Shown here: piece after piece, positions 1 through 7,600 of the stretch
Numbering within the stretch: the stretch's first letter is position 1
Layout of the letters: each line of letters opens with the position of its first letter
Virus record (IMG/VR): IMGVR_UViG_3300042301_003038
Coordinates: 1 to 25,541 of that record
DNA: 25,541 bases
Direction: 5' to 3' (one strand)
Origin: a virus
The notes under the pieces: generated by a model
What the model saw: the letters and a program-made list of their open reading frames with translations, nothing else
Told to the model about the DNA's origin: nothing
The model's database searches: none
Made by a program: the position numbers and the translations under genes

Positions 1-278
1 TGTATATCAGAAATAGTGTCAAGAGTTATCTTTAATAATAACTCCTGACTAATTTCACTCTTAGCTTTTTGTTGAATTGTCTCAAAACTAGGACTGTGTT
101 CAAACTTTGAATAGTATTCTTTTACCATCTGAACAAATAATCTAAAGTATTTGTTTTCAAAATAAGTAGATTCCATCACCTCAATAATTGAGTGTGAAAA
201 ATCCTTATCAAGTATCATTTGATTAAGAAGTTGTAATTGGAAGGTCTCTCCCAAATAGTCAAAATTTTTGTCAGCCAT
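1..278 (-). CDS. Replicative DNA helicase, gp41/DnaB-like (N-terminal part only)
   Basis: The gene starts at an ATG at 278 and runs off the left edge, so only about 92 residues are visible. The start reads MADKNFDYLGETFQLQLLNQ. Further on, a segment around residues 36-66 (ESTYFENKYFRLF, then KEYYSKFEHSPSFETI) fits the helical N-terminal domain of DnaB-type hexameric helicases such as T4 gp41. In that family a Y/F-rich stretch precedes a K.PS..T motif. The Walker A and other ATPase motifs would lie outside the window, so the helicase call is inferred from this domain and from the neighbours: UvsX, gp32 and RNase H lie just upstream, as expected for a T4-type replication cluster. The protein would unwind DNA at the replication fork and work with a primase. 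A TATTTAT box lies 18 nt before the start. No Shine-Dalgarno motif is seen. A DnaB-like fold is likely; the exact family is less certain. Confidence 0.7.
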   Translation of the reverse strand, partial: MADKNFDYLGETFQLQLLNQMILDKDFSHSIIEVMESTYFENKYFRLFVQMVKEYYSKFEHSPSFETIQQKAKSEISQELLLKITLDTISDI

Positions 279-296
279 ATTATGTTTGTTTTTAGA

Positions 297-303
297 ATAA
301 ATA
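297..303 (-). promoter_or_regulatory. TATTTAT box before the helicase gene
   Basis: The minus strand reads TGATATTTATTC. The box directly follows the TGA stop of the upstream gene and ends 18 nt before the helicase ATG. It belongs to the recurrent set described in the findings, and its function is unknown. Confidence 0.4.
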
Positions 304-756
304 TCAACGAGCCAGCTGATAACCCATGTATTCGTGTGTTAAATTTCTAGATGACAACACGTCAGTAAGACCAAAAAGGATACCTTTTAGGAACGGGCGT
401 ATGTCTACGGTGTATCTCACCTTAGGTGGATAAAGTTTAGCATCAAACGTATAATGACACATTGTCGTATCACCATTTTTGATATAGATGTTAAACGACT
501 CAGGTCCATCAGTAAATGATGTGTTCAATACCTCAGGGTCTTCACTAATCTGATATTGATTGTCCAACATATAGTTTACAGTTTTCATCTTGAAATTTTC
601 TTTCAATTCTGAAATGAAACCATCCATCAAATCAATCAACTCAGCCGAGTTGTGAGCCTTTGGGCTATACCCCTTAACGTTAAAAAAACGTTGTACGATA
701 AAATTGTTGTTTACCGTCATCAAGAATTCCAGTTTGGTAATGTCTTGTTCTTTCAT
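304..756 (-). CDS. Unidentified phage protein, 150 aa
   Basis: This 150-residue protein starts at an ATG 8 nt after the RNase H stop and is clearly part of the same co-directional cluster. I do not recognise it. It is soluble-looking, with no signal peptide or membrane segment. The N-terminal half mixes charged and hydrophobic residues that suggest helices (AELIDLMDGFISELKENF, about residues 37-54). The C-terminal half looks beta-rich, with a CHYTFDAKLYPPKVRYTVDI segment near residues 99-118. Its place between a 5'-3' exonuclease and the helicase suggests a role in DNA replication or recombination, perhaps an accessory factor, but nothing in the sequence proves this. Codon use and AT content match its neighbours. 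Confidence 0.75.
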   Translation of the reverse strand: MKEQDITKLEFLMTVNNNFIVQRFFNVKGYSPKAHNSAELIDLMDGFISELKENFKMKTVNYMLDNQYQISEDPEVLNTSFTDGPESFNIYIKNGDTTMCHYTFDAKLYPPKVRYTVDIRPFLKGILFGLTDVLSSRNLTHEYMGYQLAR

Positions 757-764
757 AATTTATG

Positions 765-1769
765 TTATTTTTTGTTTGTTTTTGTTTTTTCTTTTCTTGT
801 TAACTTCATGAACGGTTGGATGAAGTATGTCCATGAGTCGTCACCCTTTGGTAGGTATTTAAATAACCCGTCTTGAACCATATACTTAATTAAGTTCTTG
901 TAACTTCTACCTTCAATATCTAATTTTTCGGTAACAATTGATAGTATTTCTTCTTTGTCTTCATCACTCAATAAAGGATTAGATAAGTCAACAATCTGTT
1001 CATTAACTTGGAAAAATTCTTTTTCAAAAATACCTGATTTTGTTTTACCTGTTAAAAGATTCTTTAGAGCTTGATTGTCTTTATTCTCTTTTAATAAATT
1101 TTCAGCTCTTGTTAAAATATCGTTATAAGAAACTTCTGTTTCAAGTATTTGAGGAAAAAATTTAACTAAAGTTTTTTCACCCAAAAGATAGATGCCTTCA
1201 ATATTATCTGATTTATCACCAATTAATATCTTCAATGTCTTTACGTTATAGTGTGGGTACTCAAAGTCGTCAAATTTAATCTTATCCCCCTGTTTAAACG
1301 TAGCTTTAACTGATGGTGAGTATATGGACACGTTTTCGGAAATAAGTTGTGTTAAGTCTCTGTCTGATGAAAAAATTAATTTATCTTCATTTTCAGATAC
1401 TTGACAATAATAAGCAATTAAATCATCAGCTTCTCTTCCACTAATCTCTAATTGTCTTATATAGACTTCTTCCAAATATTGTTTGATACGATTTTTTTGT
1501 TTTAGATAGGACATAAAGATAGCATCCTCCATAACCAATCGTCGGTTTTGTTTGTATTTGGGATAAAGAATTCCACGTAAACTCGTGGAATCTTCACCAT
1601 CCCATAATACTACTACTTTATCAAAGTTTTGTTCGTTAATGAATTTACGAAGTGTATTCATAAAATGATACAACGCTCCAATGTGTTCTCCATTGTGGAA
1701 GTAATCCTTCACACCATGAAACCCAATTTTCATTAGATTGTTTCCGTCAACAAGTAGTGTTTTTTTCAC
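765..1769 (-). CDS. rnh: RNase H / 5'-3' exonuclease, T4 Rnh-like (FEN family)
   Basis: This 334-residue protein has the full PIN-like core of the 5'-3' exonuclease/flap endonuclease family. Acidic metal ligands appear in order: D8 in LLVDGNN, D57 in VVLWDGED, E113/D115/D116 in the EADD motif, D136 and D138 in SSDRD, and D185/D188 in IGDKSDNIEG, which is also the helix-3-turn-helix signature. The region R65-R76 (LRGILYPKYKQNR) matches the conserved basic segment after the second motif. In T4 this enzyme removes RNA primers and short flaps from lagging-strand fragments, working with gp32; that role is inferred here. T4 RNase H is somewhat shorter (about 305 aa), so length is close to normal. 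The start is GTG at 1769, supported because the catalytic D8 lies immediately downstream. The gene follows uvsX by 9 nt and is probably co-transcribed with it. Confidence 0.9.
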   Translation of the reverse strand: MKKTLLVDGNNLMKIGFHGVKDYFHNGEHIGALYHFMNTLRKFINEQNFDKVVVLWDGEDSTSLRGILYPKYKQNRRLVMEDAIFMSYLKQKNRIKQYLEEVYIRQLEISGREADDLIAYYCQVSENEDKLIFSSDRDLTQLISENVSIYSPSVKATFKQGDKIKFDDFEYPHYNVKTLKILIGDKSDNIEGIYLLGEKTLVKFFPQILETEVSYNDILTRAENLLKENKDNQALKNLLTGKTKSGIFEKEFFQVNEQIVDLSNPLLSDEDKEEILSIVTEKLDIEGRSYKNLIKYMVQDGLFKYLPKGDDSWTYFIQPFMKLTRKEKTKTNKK

Positions 1770-1778
1770 GAACTAAAA

Positions 1779-2771
1779 TTAAAATTGTTCGTTTGTAAAA
1801 GTTTCTTCAGTCTCGTCAAGAGTTATTTCACCTGTTCCTGTAAGGATTGCGTTCCAATATTGTGAATACTCTTTCTTATATGTTTCAAGAGCATCTTTAT
1901 CGTCAGCAATATATCCTTGAGCAGTTGCGATAATCTTACCATCTTTATACCCTAATCCATTGATATGGTTCTTTAGGACAGATATTTTTGTTCTGATAGC
2001 GTAAGATACCGTTCTACCATTTTTAGTGGCAGTAATGTGGTTAATACCAGCATTTTTCTGATTACCAAACAAGAATACAAGAGCCGATGCCAACCAAAGA
2101 GCTTCACCACCTTTTGCTTTAATTGTTGGTTGTCCAAATGGATTGTCAGGTAATTCAACCCAAGGTTGATTAACTACCACCATTGTGTTTGTGTATGGAT
2201 AATCTTCCTTACGAGATTTGGTAATACGAGCCTGAATACCCATACCAATCTTATCAGCTAATACAGATGCGTTATGTTGTTTTCCACCCTTACCGTCAAA
2301 TGTCATCTTACAAGGAACTGAACCAACTGAATCCCAAAGGAAACAAAGAGAATAAGGAATATTACCTTTTTCTTGTTCGTCTAATAGTTCGTTAATGTAA
2401 TCTGTAACTTGTTCAATATAGTCAAAGTTATCATTAAAGATAAATTGACCATCCCATTCTCCGTCTACCATTTTAGCTTCAAGACCAAGTTCTACTGCAT
2501 GGTCCCAGCTCCATTTTTTCTCGGTGATAATAAAAACAGGCAAATGCCCCTTCTTCTGTACAGACACAGCGGCTTTGACAAGCGCGGTCGTTTTTGAAGA
2601 GTTCGAGTGACCCAAGAACATGTTGATGTTACCCAAAGCAGGACCAGGTAAACCGCAACTATTATGGAAAGCTTCACCGACCTCATAAAAGTCTGTTTCT
2701 TTATATTTTGTCTTGGTTGAATATTTGTCTTTGATTGCATCTAATGAAAATTCTTTTTTCTTTATTGCCAT
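1779..2771 (-). CDS. uvsX: UvsX-like recombinase (RecA family)
   Basis: This 330-residue RecA-family strand-exchange protein is of the phage UvsX type. The Walker A loop at residues 54-62 reads GHSNSSKTT, lacking the usual second glycine before lysine, as in T4 UvsX where that position is also not glycine. E84 in FIITEK fits the catalytic glutamate, and Walker B is LCFLWDS at about 142-148. The segment MVVVNQPW followed by a KAKGGEALW stretch corresponds to the L2/DNA-binding region and the base of the core. The protein would form filaments on single-stranded DNA, displacing gp32, to drive recombination-dependent replication and repair. It is followed after 9 nt by the RNase H gene and preceded by gp32 and a terminator-like hairpin, so it may rely on readthrough or on a promoter I cannot identify. 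No UvsY mediator was recognised in the window. Confidence 0.9.
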   Translation of the reverse strand: MAIKKKEFSLDAIKDKYSTKTKYKETDFYEVGEAFHNSCGLPGPALGNINMFLGHSNSSKTTALVKAAVSVQKKGHLPVFIITEKKWSWDHAVELGLEAKMVDGEWDGQFIFNDNFDYIEQVTDYINELLDEQEKGNIPYSLCFLWDSVGSVPCKMTFDGKGGKQHNASVLADKIGMGIQARITKSRKEDYPYTNTMVVVNQPWVELPDNPFGQPTIKAKGGEALWLASALVFLFGNQKNAGINHITATKNGRTVSYAIRTKISVLKNHINGLGYKDGKIIATAQGYIADDKDALETYKKEYSQYWNAILTGTGEITLDETEETFTNEQF

Positions 2772-2811
2772 AAATGTCTATGATTTAATTTGTTTGTTGT
2801 TTAAAAATAGC

Positions 2812-2850
2812 AAAGGTTGGACACTTTGTGTATGTTAGTGTCCAACCTTT
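2812..2850 (-). terminator. Strong hairpin after gp32, probable terminator or attenuator
   Basis: A perfect 14-bp stem pairs 2812-2825 with 2837-2850 around an 11-nt loop, starting a few bases past the gp32 stop. On the minus strand the stem is followed by GCTATTTTT, so the T-run is offset by three bases from the stem. This could weaken termination and allow some transcription into uvsX; it could also stabilise the gp32 mRNA 3' end. Confidence 0.7.
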
Positions 2851-2856
2851 TATAAA

Positions 2857-3696
2857 TTAGAATGGTAAATCACCATCTGGTTCTGCTTCTGCCTGTGGGT
2901 CAACATATGAACCACCGATAGTACCTTCGTCAGATGAACTATCACCATAAACGTATTTACCTAAATCAGATGACCATCTTGGAGTTTCTCCACGAGCAAT
3001 TGCTTCCAAATACTCAACAGGTTTCTTAGAGTAAACATCCATCCAAGTAAGTGGGTCTTCAGTCCAAGCCTTAGCAGTCTCAGCGTCTGTGTGAACAGGT
3101 GTTGGGTCATCATGCATAACAGTCTGAATAACTGTGTAAGTAGCACCTTTTGGTGTCTTTGCCTTTGTCAATTCTATGATAAGGTCACGACCATTAACAG
3201 GGTCAGTGATATCACCTTTAGCTTTCCAAATCGGAATGATTTTATCAAGAATACCTTCGTTCTTGTAGTTGTGTTTAAAACGCCAGAACTTAACTCCGTC
3301 CGCTTCGTTATCACGGTCAACCACTTTAACGATATAGAATTTACGTGGCTTATACGCCTTTGCAAGTTCTTTATCAGACTCTTTACCTGTTGACATTAAT
3401 TCATCATGAATTTCAGTCAAAGGTGAACGCTCGTTATCGTTCTTTCCTGGGTCATAGATTTTATTCCATTTACCCTCAACTTGTACTTCGTGGTACCATA
3501 CTTCTTTGAAGGGTGATGACCCATCAGGTGTAGGTAGAATACGAAGACGTTTCTGTCCTGAGTTCTCATTTTGCATCAAGATTGCTGCAAAATATTTTTT
3601 CATTCTGTCTTCTTGAGACATTTTGTTTGCAGAGTTACCTCCACTTTTCGCTTTTTCATACTGTGCGAGTACAGCATCTAGGGAATTTGTCGCCAT
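2857..3696 (-). CDS. Single-stranded DNA-binding protein, gp32-like
   Basis: This 279-residue protein aligns by eye with the T4 gp32 core. KRLRILPTPDGSSPF (about residues 49-63) matches the first OB-fold strands, and FYIVKVVDRDNEADGVKFWR followed by NEGILDKIIPI matches the gp32 segment ending in the WDKI helix. It coats single-stranded DNA at the fork and works with UvsX, RNase H and helicase, which are its neighbours. There are no cysteines anywhere, so the zinc site of T4 gp32 (three Cys and one His) is absent; the position of its CPVC knuckle is occupied by roughly SPLT. After a Ser/Asp/Glu-rich linker the protein ends in DGDLPF, resembling the acidic D-x-D-[IL]-P-F tip of bacterial SSB rather than the T4 gp32 tail. 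A good Bacteroidota-type promoter lies in the 69-nt leader and a strong hairpin follows the stop, consistent with high expression. Confidence 0.82.
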   Translation of the reverse strand: MATNSLDAVLAQYEKAKSGGNSANKMSQEDRMKKYFAAILMQNENSGQKRLRILPTPDGSSPFKEVWYHEVQVEGKWNKIYDPGKNDNERSPLTEIHDELMSTGKESDKELAKAYKPRKFYIVKVVDRDNEADGVKFWRFKHNYKNEGILDKIIPIWKAKGDITDPVNGRDLIIELTKAKTPKGATYTVIQTVMHDDPTPVHTDAETAKAWTEDPLTWMDVYSKKPVEYLEAIARGETPRWSSDLGKYVYGDSSSDEGTIGGSYVDPQAEAEPDGDLPF

Positions 3697-3725
3697 TTTG
3701 TGTGTATAATTTATTAGTTAATATT

Positions 3726-3757
3726 CAAGTATAAGTGTGTCAGCCGTAATAGTCAAA
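3726..3757 (-). promoter_or_regulatory. Bacteroidota-type promoter for gp32
   Basis: On the minus strand, TTTG is followed after 20 nt by TATACTTG, matching the Bacteroidota -33 TTTG and -7 TAnnTTTG pattern in all but one position. The same bases also read as TTGACT, 17 nt, TATACT, a near-consensus sigma-70 promoter. Predicted transcription would start some 20-30 nt upstream of the gp32 ATG. This suggests that the host's housekeeping polymerase transcribes gp32. It is the only site of this type I found in the window. Confidence 0.6.
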
Positions 3758-3765
3758 TTTGAAAT

Positions 3766-4428
3766 TTAGAATTTCAAAGGTTTGTATTGTGTTTCTTCTC
3801 CGTAATTGTTAAAAGTTGTTTTAATTTCTGAAGGAGTAAAATCTTCAACTTCATCAGTTGTTAAAACATATTCATTTTTTCCTGACTTTTCAATATCTTC
3901 TTGTTTGTCAACAAAAAAGTCAGTCAATTTTTGATTGAATGGCCCTGAGTCTAAACTTCTTAGTTCAAGTTTTTCTTGTGGAGTTTTTTCTCTGTATTTT
4001 TCAATCTTAGCTTCGATATCATTTAATTTAGTAAAAATATTTTCCATATTACTTAACTTACTTTCTAAATCAGTTAATTGGTTAAATAAATTATTAAAAT
4101 ATTCTTCTTGTTTTGTTTCAATATTTTGTTGTGATTTTACTAAATCAGTAATTTCTAATTCTTCAGTTTCTGATGATTCATTTTCGTCATCAAGTTTTTC
4201 AACATCAGGGTCTGATGCCACATCAATAGGTTCTGCAGTTGGTGGTGTTGCCGCTCCCATACCAGCGTCAGGTGCCGGTGGTAAAGCTTCAGCATCAGGT
4301 GCCGGTGGTAAAGCCGCGTTAGGGTCACCTTCAGGTGCCGGTGGTAATCCCGTTTCTTGTTCGGTAATATAATTATTAATTTTATTATATCTTCTTAACT
4401 CTTCAATAATTGTTTCTGAAATTGCCAT
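3766..4428 (-). CDS. Unidentified protein with Pro/Ala repeats and coiled coil, 220 aa
   Basis: This 220-residue protein has a modular layout. A short helical N-terminus (MAISETIIEELRRYNKINNY) is followed by a Pro/Ala/Asp-rich tract at about residues 27-70 with three LPPAP repeats, then an acidic stretch, then a predicted coiled coil at about 95-145 (segments such as LTDLESKLSNMENIFTKLND), and a charged C-terminus ending in YKPLKF. I do not recognise a family. The ATG lies one base after the stop of the preceding 74-codon gene (TAA-G-ATG), so the two are probably translationally coupled. The repeat tract is richer in G and C than surrounding DNA because of Pro/Ala codons. Its position at the boundary of the tail and replication modules gives little functional clue; a flexible structural or assembly protein is possible. 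Confidence 0.75.
   Translation of the reverse strand: MAISETIIEELRRYNKINNYITEQETGLPPAPEGDPNAALPPAPDAEALPPAPDAGMGAATPPTAEPIDVASDPDVEKLDDENESSETEELEITDLVKSQQNIETKQEEYFNNLFNQLTDLESKLSNMENIFTKLNDIEAKIEKYREKTPQEKLELRSLDSGPFNQKLTDFFVDKQEDIEKSGKNEYVLTTDEVEDFTPSEIKTTFNNYGEETQYKPLKF
4268..4347 (-). repeat. Three copies of a 17-bp in-frame repeat encoding Leu-Pro-Pro-Ala-Pro
   Basis: The plus-strand sequence TCAGGTGCCGGTGGTAA occurs at 4268, 4295 and 4331. Spacings of 27 and 36 bases are multiples of nine, so the reading frame is kept. This is a coding repeat producing a flexible proline-rich linker, not a CRISPR array. Confidence 0.85.
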
Positions 4429-4429
4429 C

Positions 4430-4654
4430 TTAACCGTTCAGTAATTGTTTGAAACCTTGTGTTGTTTCTACGTTTATTTTTTTATTAGTATTAAGAGTAT
4501 TGTTAACTCTTTCAATTAATCCATCCTTCATTCTGATTGTATAACAATCACCAGTATCTAAATCACACACTTCTTTAAAACCATTTCCTTTATCAGTTTC
4601 AGTAATTCGTGTACTCTTACCCAAGTATCTATCTAAAATTTGTTTAGTGTTCAT
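4430..4654 (-). CDS. Unidentified small protein, 74 aa
   Basis: A 74-residue protein with no recognisable family. It contains two cysteines in CDLDTGDCYTIRMKDG (about residues 29-44), a short beta-hairpin-like segment, and a charged C-terminal half. No signal peptide or membrane helix is visible. Support for it being real comes from its tight packing: the next gene starts one base after its stop, and its ATG is preceded at 14 nt by a well-conserved TATTTAT box within a 17-nt sequence also found before the tail tube gene. It follows the baseplate hub gene, so a small tail or assembly role is possible but unproven. Confidence 0.65.
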   Translation of the reverse strand: MNTKQILDRYLGKSTRITETDKGNGFKEVCDLDTGDCYTIRMKDGLIERVNNTLNTNKKINVETTQGFKQLLNG

Positions 4655-4668
4655 AATATTATTTTATT

Positions 4669-4675
4669 ATAAATA
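4669..4675 (-). promoter_or_regulatory. TATTTAT box before the 74-aa gene
   Basis: The minus strand reads TATTTATAATAAAATAA, identical over 17 nt to the element before the tail tube gene. The box ends 14 nt before the ATG at 4654. Confidence 0.5.
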
Positions 4676-4691
4676 TTCATCAATAATGAAA

Positions 4692-7600
4692 TTACTCATT
4701 AATAGGAATAATACTTTGGTAAATATCAAATCCTTTTTTAATTTTACTTAACAGTTTTTGATAATTTTCTTTATTTGTTTGTGAATAGTCATTAAAAATT
4801 GTTGGAGTGTTAACTACTTTATTATATGGAAAATATTCAATCCAAAATTTAGAAAATTCAGTTGCAAAAATATCCTTGTCAGTTATATTATTTACTGTAT
4901 TATTAATATTGTCAGGATACGCAGCAATCATAAATTCATATAAACTGTTTTCTCTTTCAAAAACTGCATATGTTTGTGTGTATTGACTAGAGTTATTAGT
5001 TAAACACATGAAATTTGAAGTGAGGTAATTTTTAAGTTCACCAGGATAATCGTAATCTAATGTTACCCCCGCAATATTATTACCAAAAAACTGTAAACGA
5101 TGTGTAGTTTCATTTATAGATAATCCAGATTCAATCCAACAACTAATAAAAATACAAAGTCTAACCTTATCAGTTGTAGGTAATACTTTAATTGCCGAAA
5201 CAATAACATCCGCACCTTCATTTTTATTAGTTTCTGAATATTTTGTATAATTAGAATAAGCTTCATCTTTATTACAATTTGGTGTATTAGACATTATTTT
5301 ACCACCAATTATAGAATTAGTTATACTATTTTTTATTTGTACAGAATTATTAGGTATACCTGTAGTAGACCCTCCTTGATTTTTAAATGTACTACCTAAA
5401 TTAGTTAATAATTGTTTTTTAATTGTTTGGAAAAGTGTGTCCACTTTTGGTAATGTTGCAATAGCTTGTCTCGTACCTGTAAATGATGTTGAAAATTCTT
5501 CTAATCCTATATTATGATTAACTTCAGTTATAAAATAAGAACCAGCGAATAATGGTATGTTTCTTAAAACAAAATACATTGATGGTTGAATCATAACATT
5601 ACCCATTGCCTCTACGGATGCCGCATAACTTCTAGTTTTATAAATGTTGTATAAACTAACACTTTGTGTCGATGTTTGAATTCCCGCACTTGAGTTAGCT
5701 AAATTATACTCAGCCATTAGGGATTCACTTGTAGCCTTACCTAAATCCTGACTTACATTTATTTTTTTAAAAACTCCTTGATTTTGTAATTCAAAGTCAA
5801 CCGCAAAACCAACTATTCTATTTTCTAAAGAAAAATTTCTTTTTTGAGATGCGTCAACTCCAACAGAATTTTCCGCACATATTGTAATATCTAAACCATC
5901 ATCTTTATATCCATTAAGTTTGGATTTATTATCCGTTTGTTGTGAAGGTTTATCTACAAATATATTTAACATTTTTGGTTTTGAACTTTGATAATCAACA
6001 GTATCAAATGTTCCAAACAAATTATTTGCAAATTCATTTGGTTCAGTATTTTTTGAAGTTTCATCCTGTCCAGTTGGGGTTTGTCTTCCATAAAAATTAA
6101 TGTATGACGGCATTAAAAAACTAACAAAATTATGGTCTTTGATTATTGAACCAACAACAGTAAAAACGTTAGCTTTAACATTCGCCCCTTTTAAATATGA
6201 ATTTACTTTTGCAATATCAACAAATATATCACCAACATTTCTGTTTGCTCTGTCAACAAATAAGTAATCTTTAAATAGTGGAGCGTCAGAGTTTTCATCA
6301 ATTTTTGTATAATCATTTCCAGCTATCCATTTATCATTAATTGCTTTAAACATGTCATATAATTCAACTTTACTCTGGAACCCTTCTAAAACCGAATCAA
6401 TTTTTTCAGTATTCGTATTACCTCCACCTAATCTTTTTTGTAAAGATGTGATAAAATTTGTGAAAGTTTCTCCCGATAAGTTATCAGTAACACTTAAATA
6501 AGTGTCTATTTTATTTCTAAAAACATCAATATTCCCAGAATTACCCAAAATTGATGTTGTCCCATACATTTTAATTAAATTTCTAAATAATTTAATGTTA
6601 TCAACTGTGAAACCTATATTAAAAACTCTAAAGAAATTAGTTAAATAATTTTCATTTGTCACTGAAGTATTTGTATCATATTCTAACCCATTAATTGTTG
6701 AAAACCCAACGTAAAGTTCCATAGTCTTCCATTCGTTTGGATAAAGAGACTTTGATTCATTATAAGTTAGACCAAAGTTAGTCGGTACTGAATTTGGAGT
6801 TGTTTCATAGTTTGGGATATTATATCTATTTACAATTGCCGGTGATGGATTTGATGAAAGTATGTTAAATAAATTTTTATCAAATCCCGTAGGATTTCCT
6901 CGTTTAATTAGTACATCATATTGTAATGAATTTGTTATTGTTGTATTAACATCATAACTTTGTGAAGTGGCAATACTTTTAACAATTTCGTTATAGTCAA
7001 CACCAATAATATTTTCAGATTTTTCATTATAGAATGTTATTTTTTTAAGTATTGACTCAAAAGAATAAACACTTGAACTTCCCTGATTTGCAAATTTTAA
7101 AAATTCAATTTCAAAATTATTTAATTCTTCAGTATCAAAAACAGAAAATAATTCCTCAATATTTGAATAGACAAATTCACTAAATAACTCAAAACTTACC
7201 TGTTCTTGTTTATCAGGATAAACTTTTTTAAGATATTCATTATAACCAGATTTTCTAATTGGTGTTGTATTAAAATACCCATAGTTAGGTGCCCCCCAAA
7301 ATAACCTTACCGAACCATTATGAACACTTGGGTTATTTGATAGTGATATTATATTATTTTTATTATTATCAAAACATTCTTTTTCAATTTGATTAGTTGT
7401 AGTACCAAAAGAAGGGCATATTGTATAAGACTCTTCACCTTCTGAATTACTAACTTTAATTAAAACAGTCCAAGTTTTTAAATTAATATTTGTTGATTGT
7501 ATGTTTGATTGATTAGCATTAAATAAAATAATTTCTCTTTTATCAAGTGCAGTTTGTAATGCGTTTTGTATCTCTAATGAAGTAGTAACTGAGTTTGGGT

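Noticed and set aside
1973-2158. Minor alternative frames inside uvsX and gp32, including short overlapping frames on both strands
   Set aside because: They are enclosed in well-supported genes and show no motifs.
3750-3768. Small hairpin GAAATT-CTA-AATTTC overlapping the stop of the 220-aa gene as a terminator
   Set aside because: Weak AT-only 6-bp stem without a T-run; probably chance in AT-rich DNA.
4268-4347. Spaced 17-bp repeats as a possible CRISPR array
   Set aside because: Only three copies, with 10- and 19-nt spacers, all in frame within a protein; it is a coding repeat.
3935-4372. Long plus-strand open frame of 145 codons opposite the Pro-rich gene
   Set aside because: Its Ser- and Gly-rich low-complexity translation is the mirror of the proline-rich and coiled-coil gene on the other strand; no box or start context supports it.
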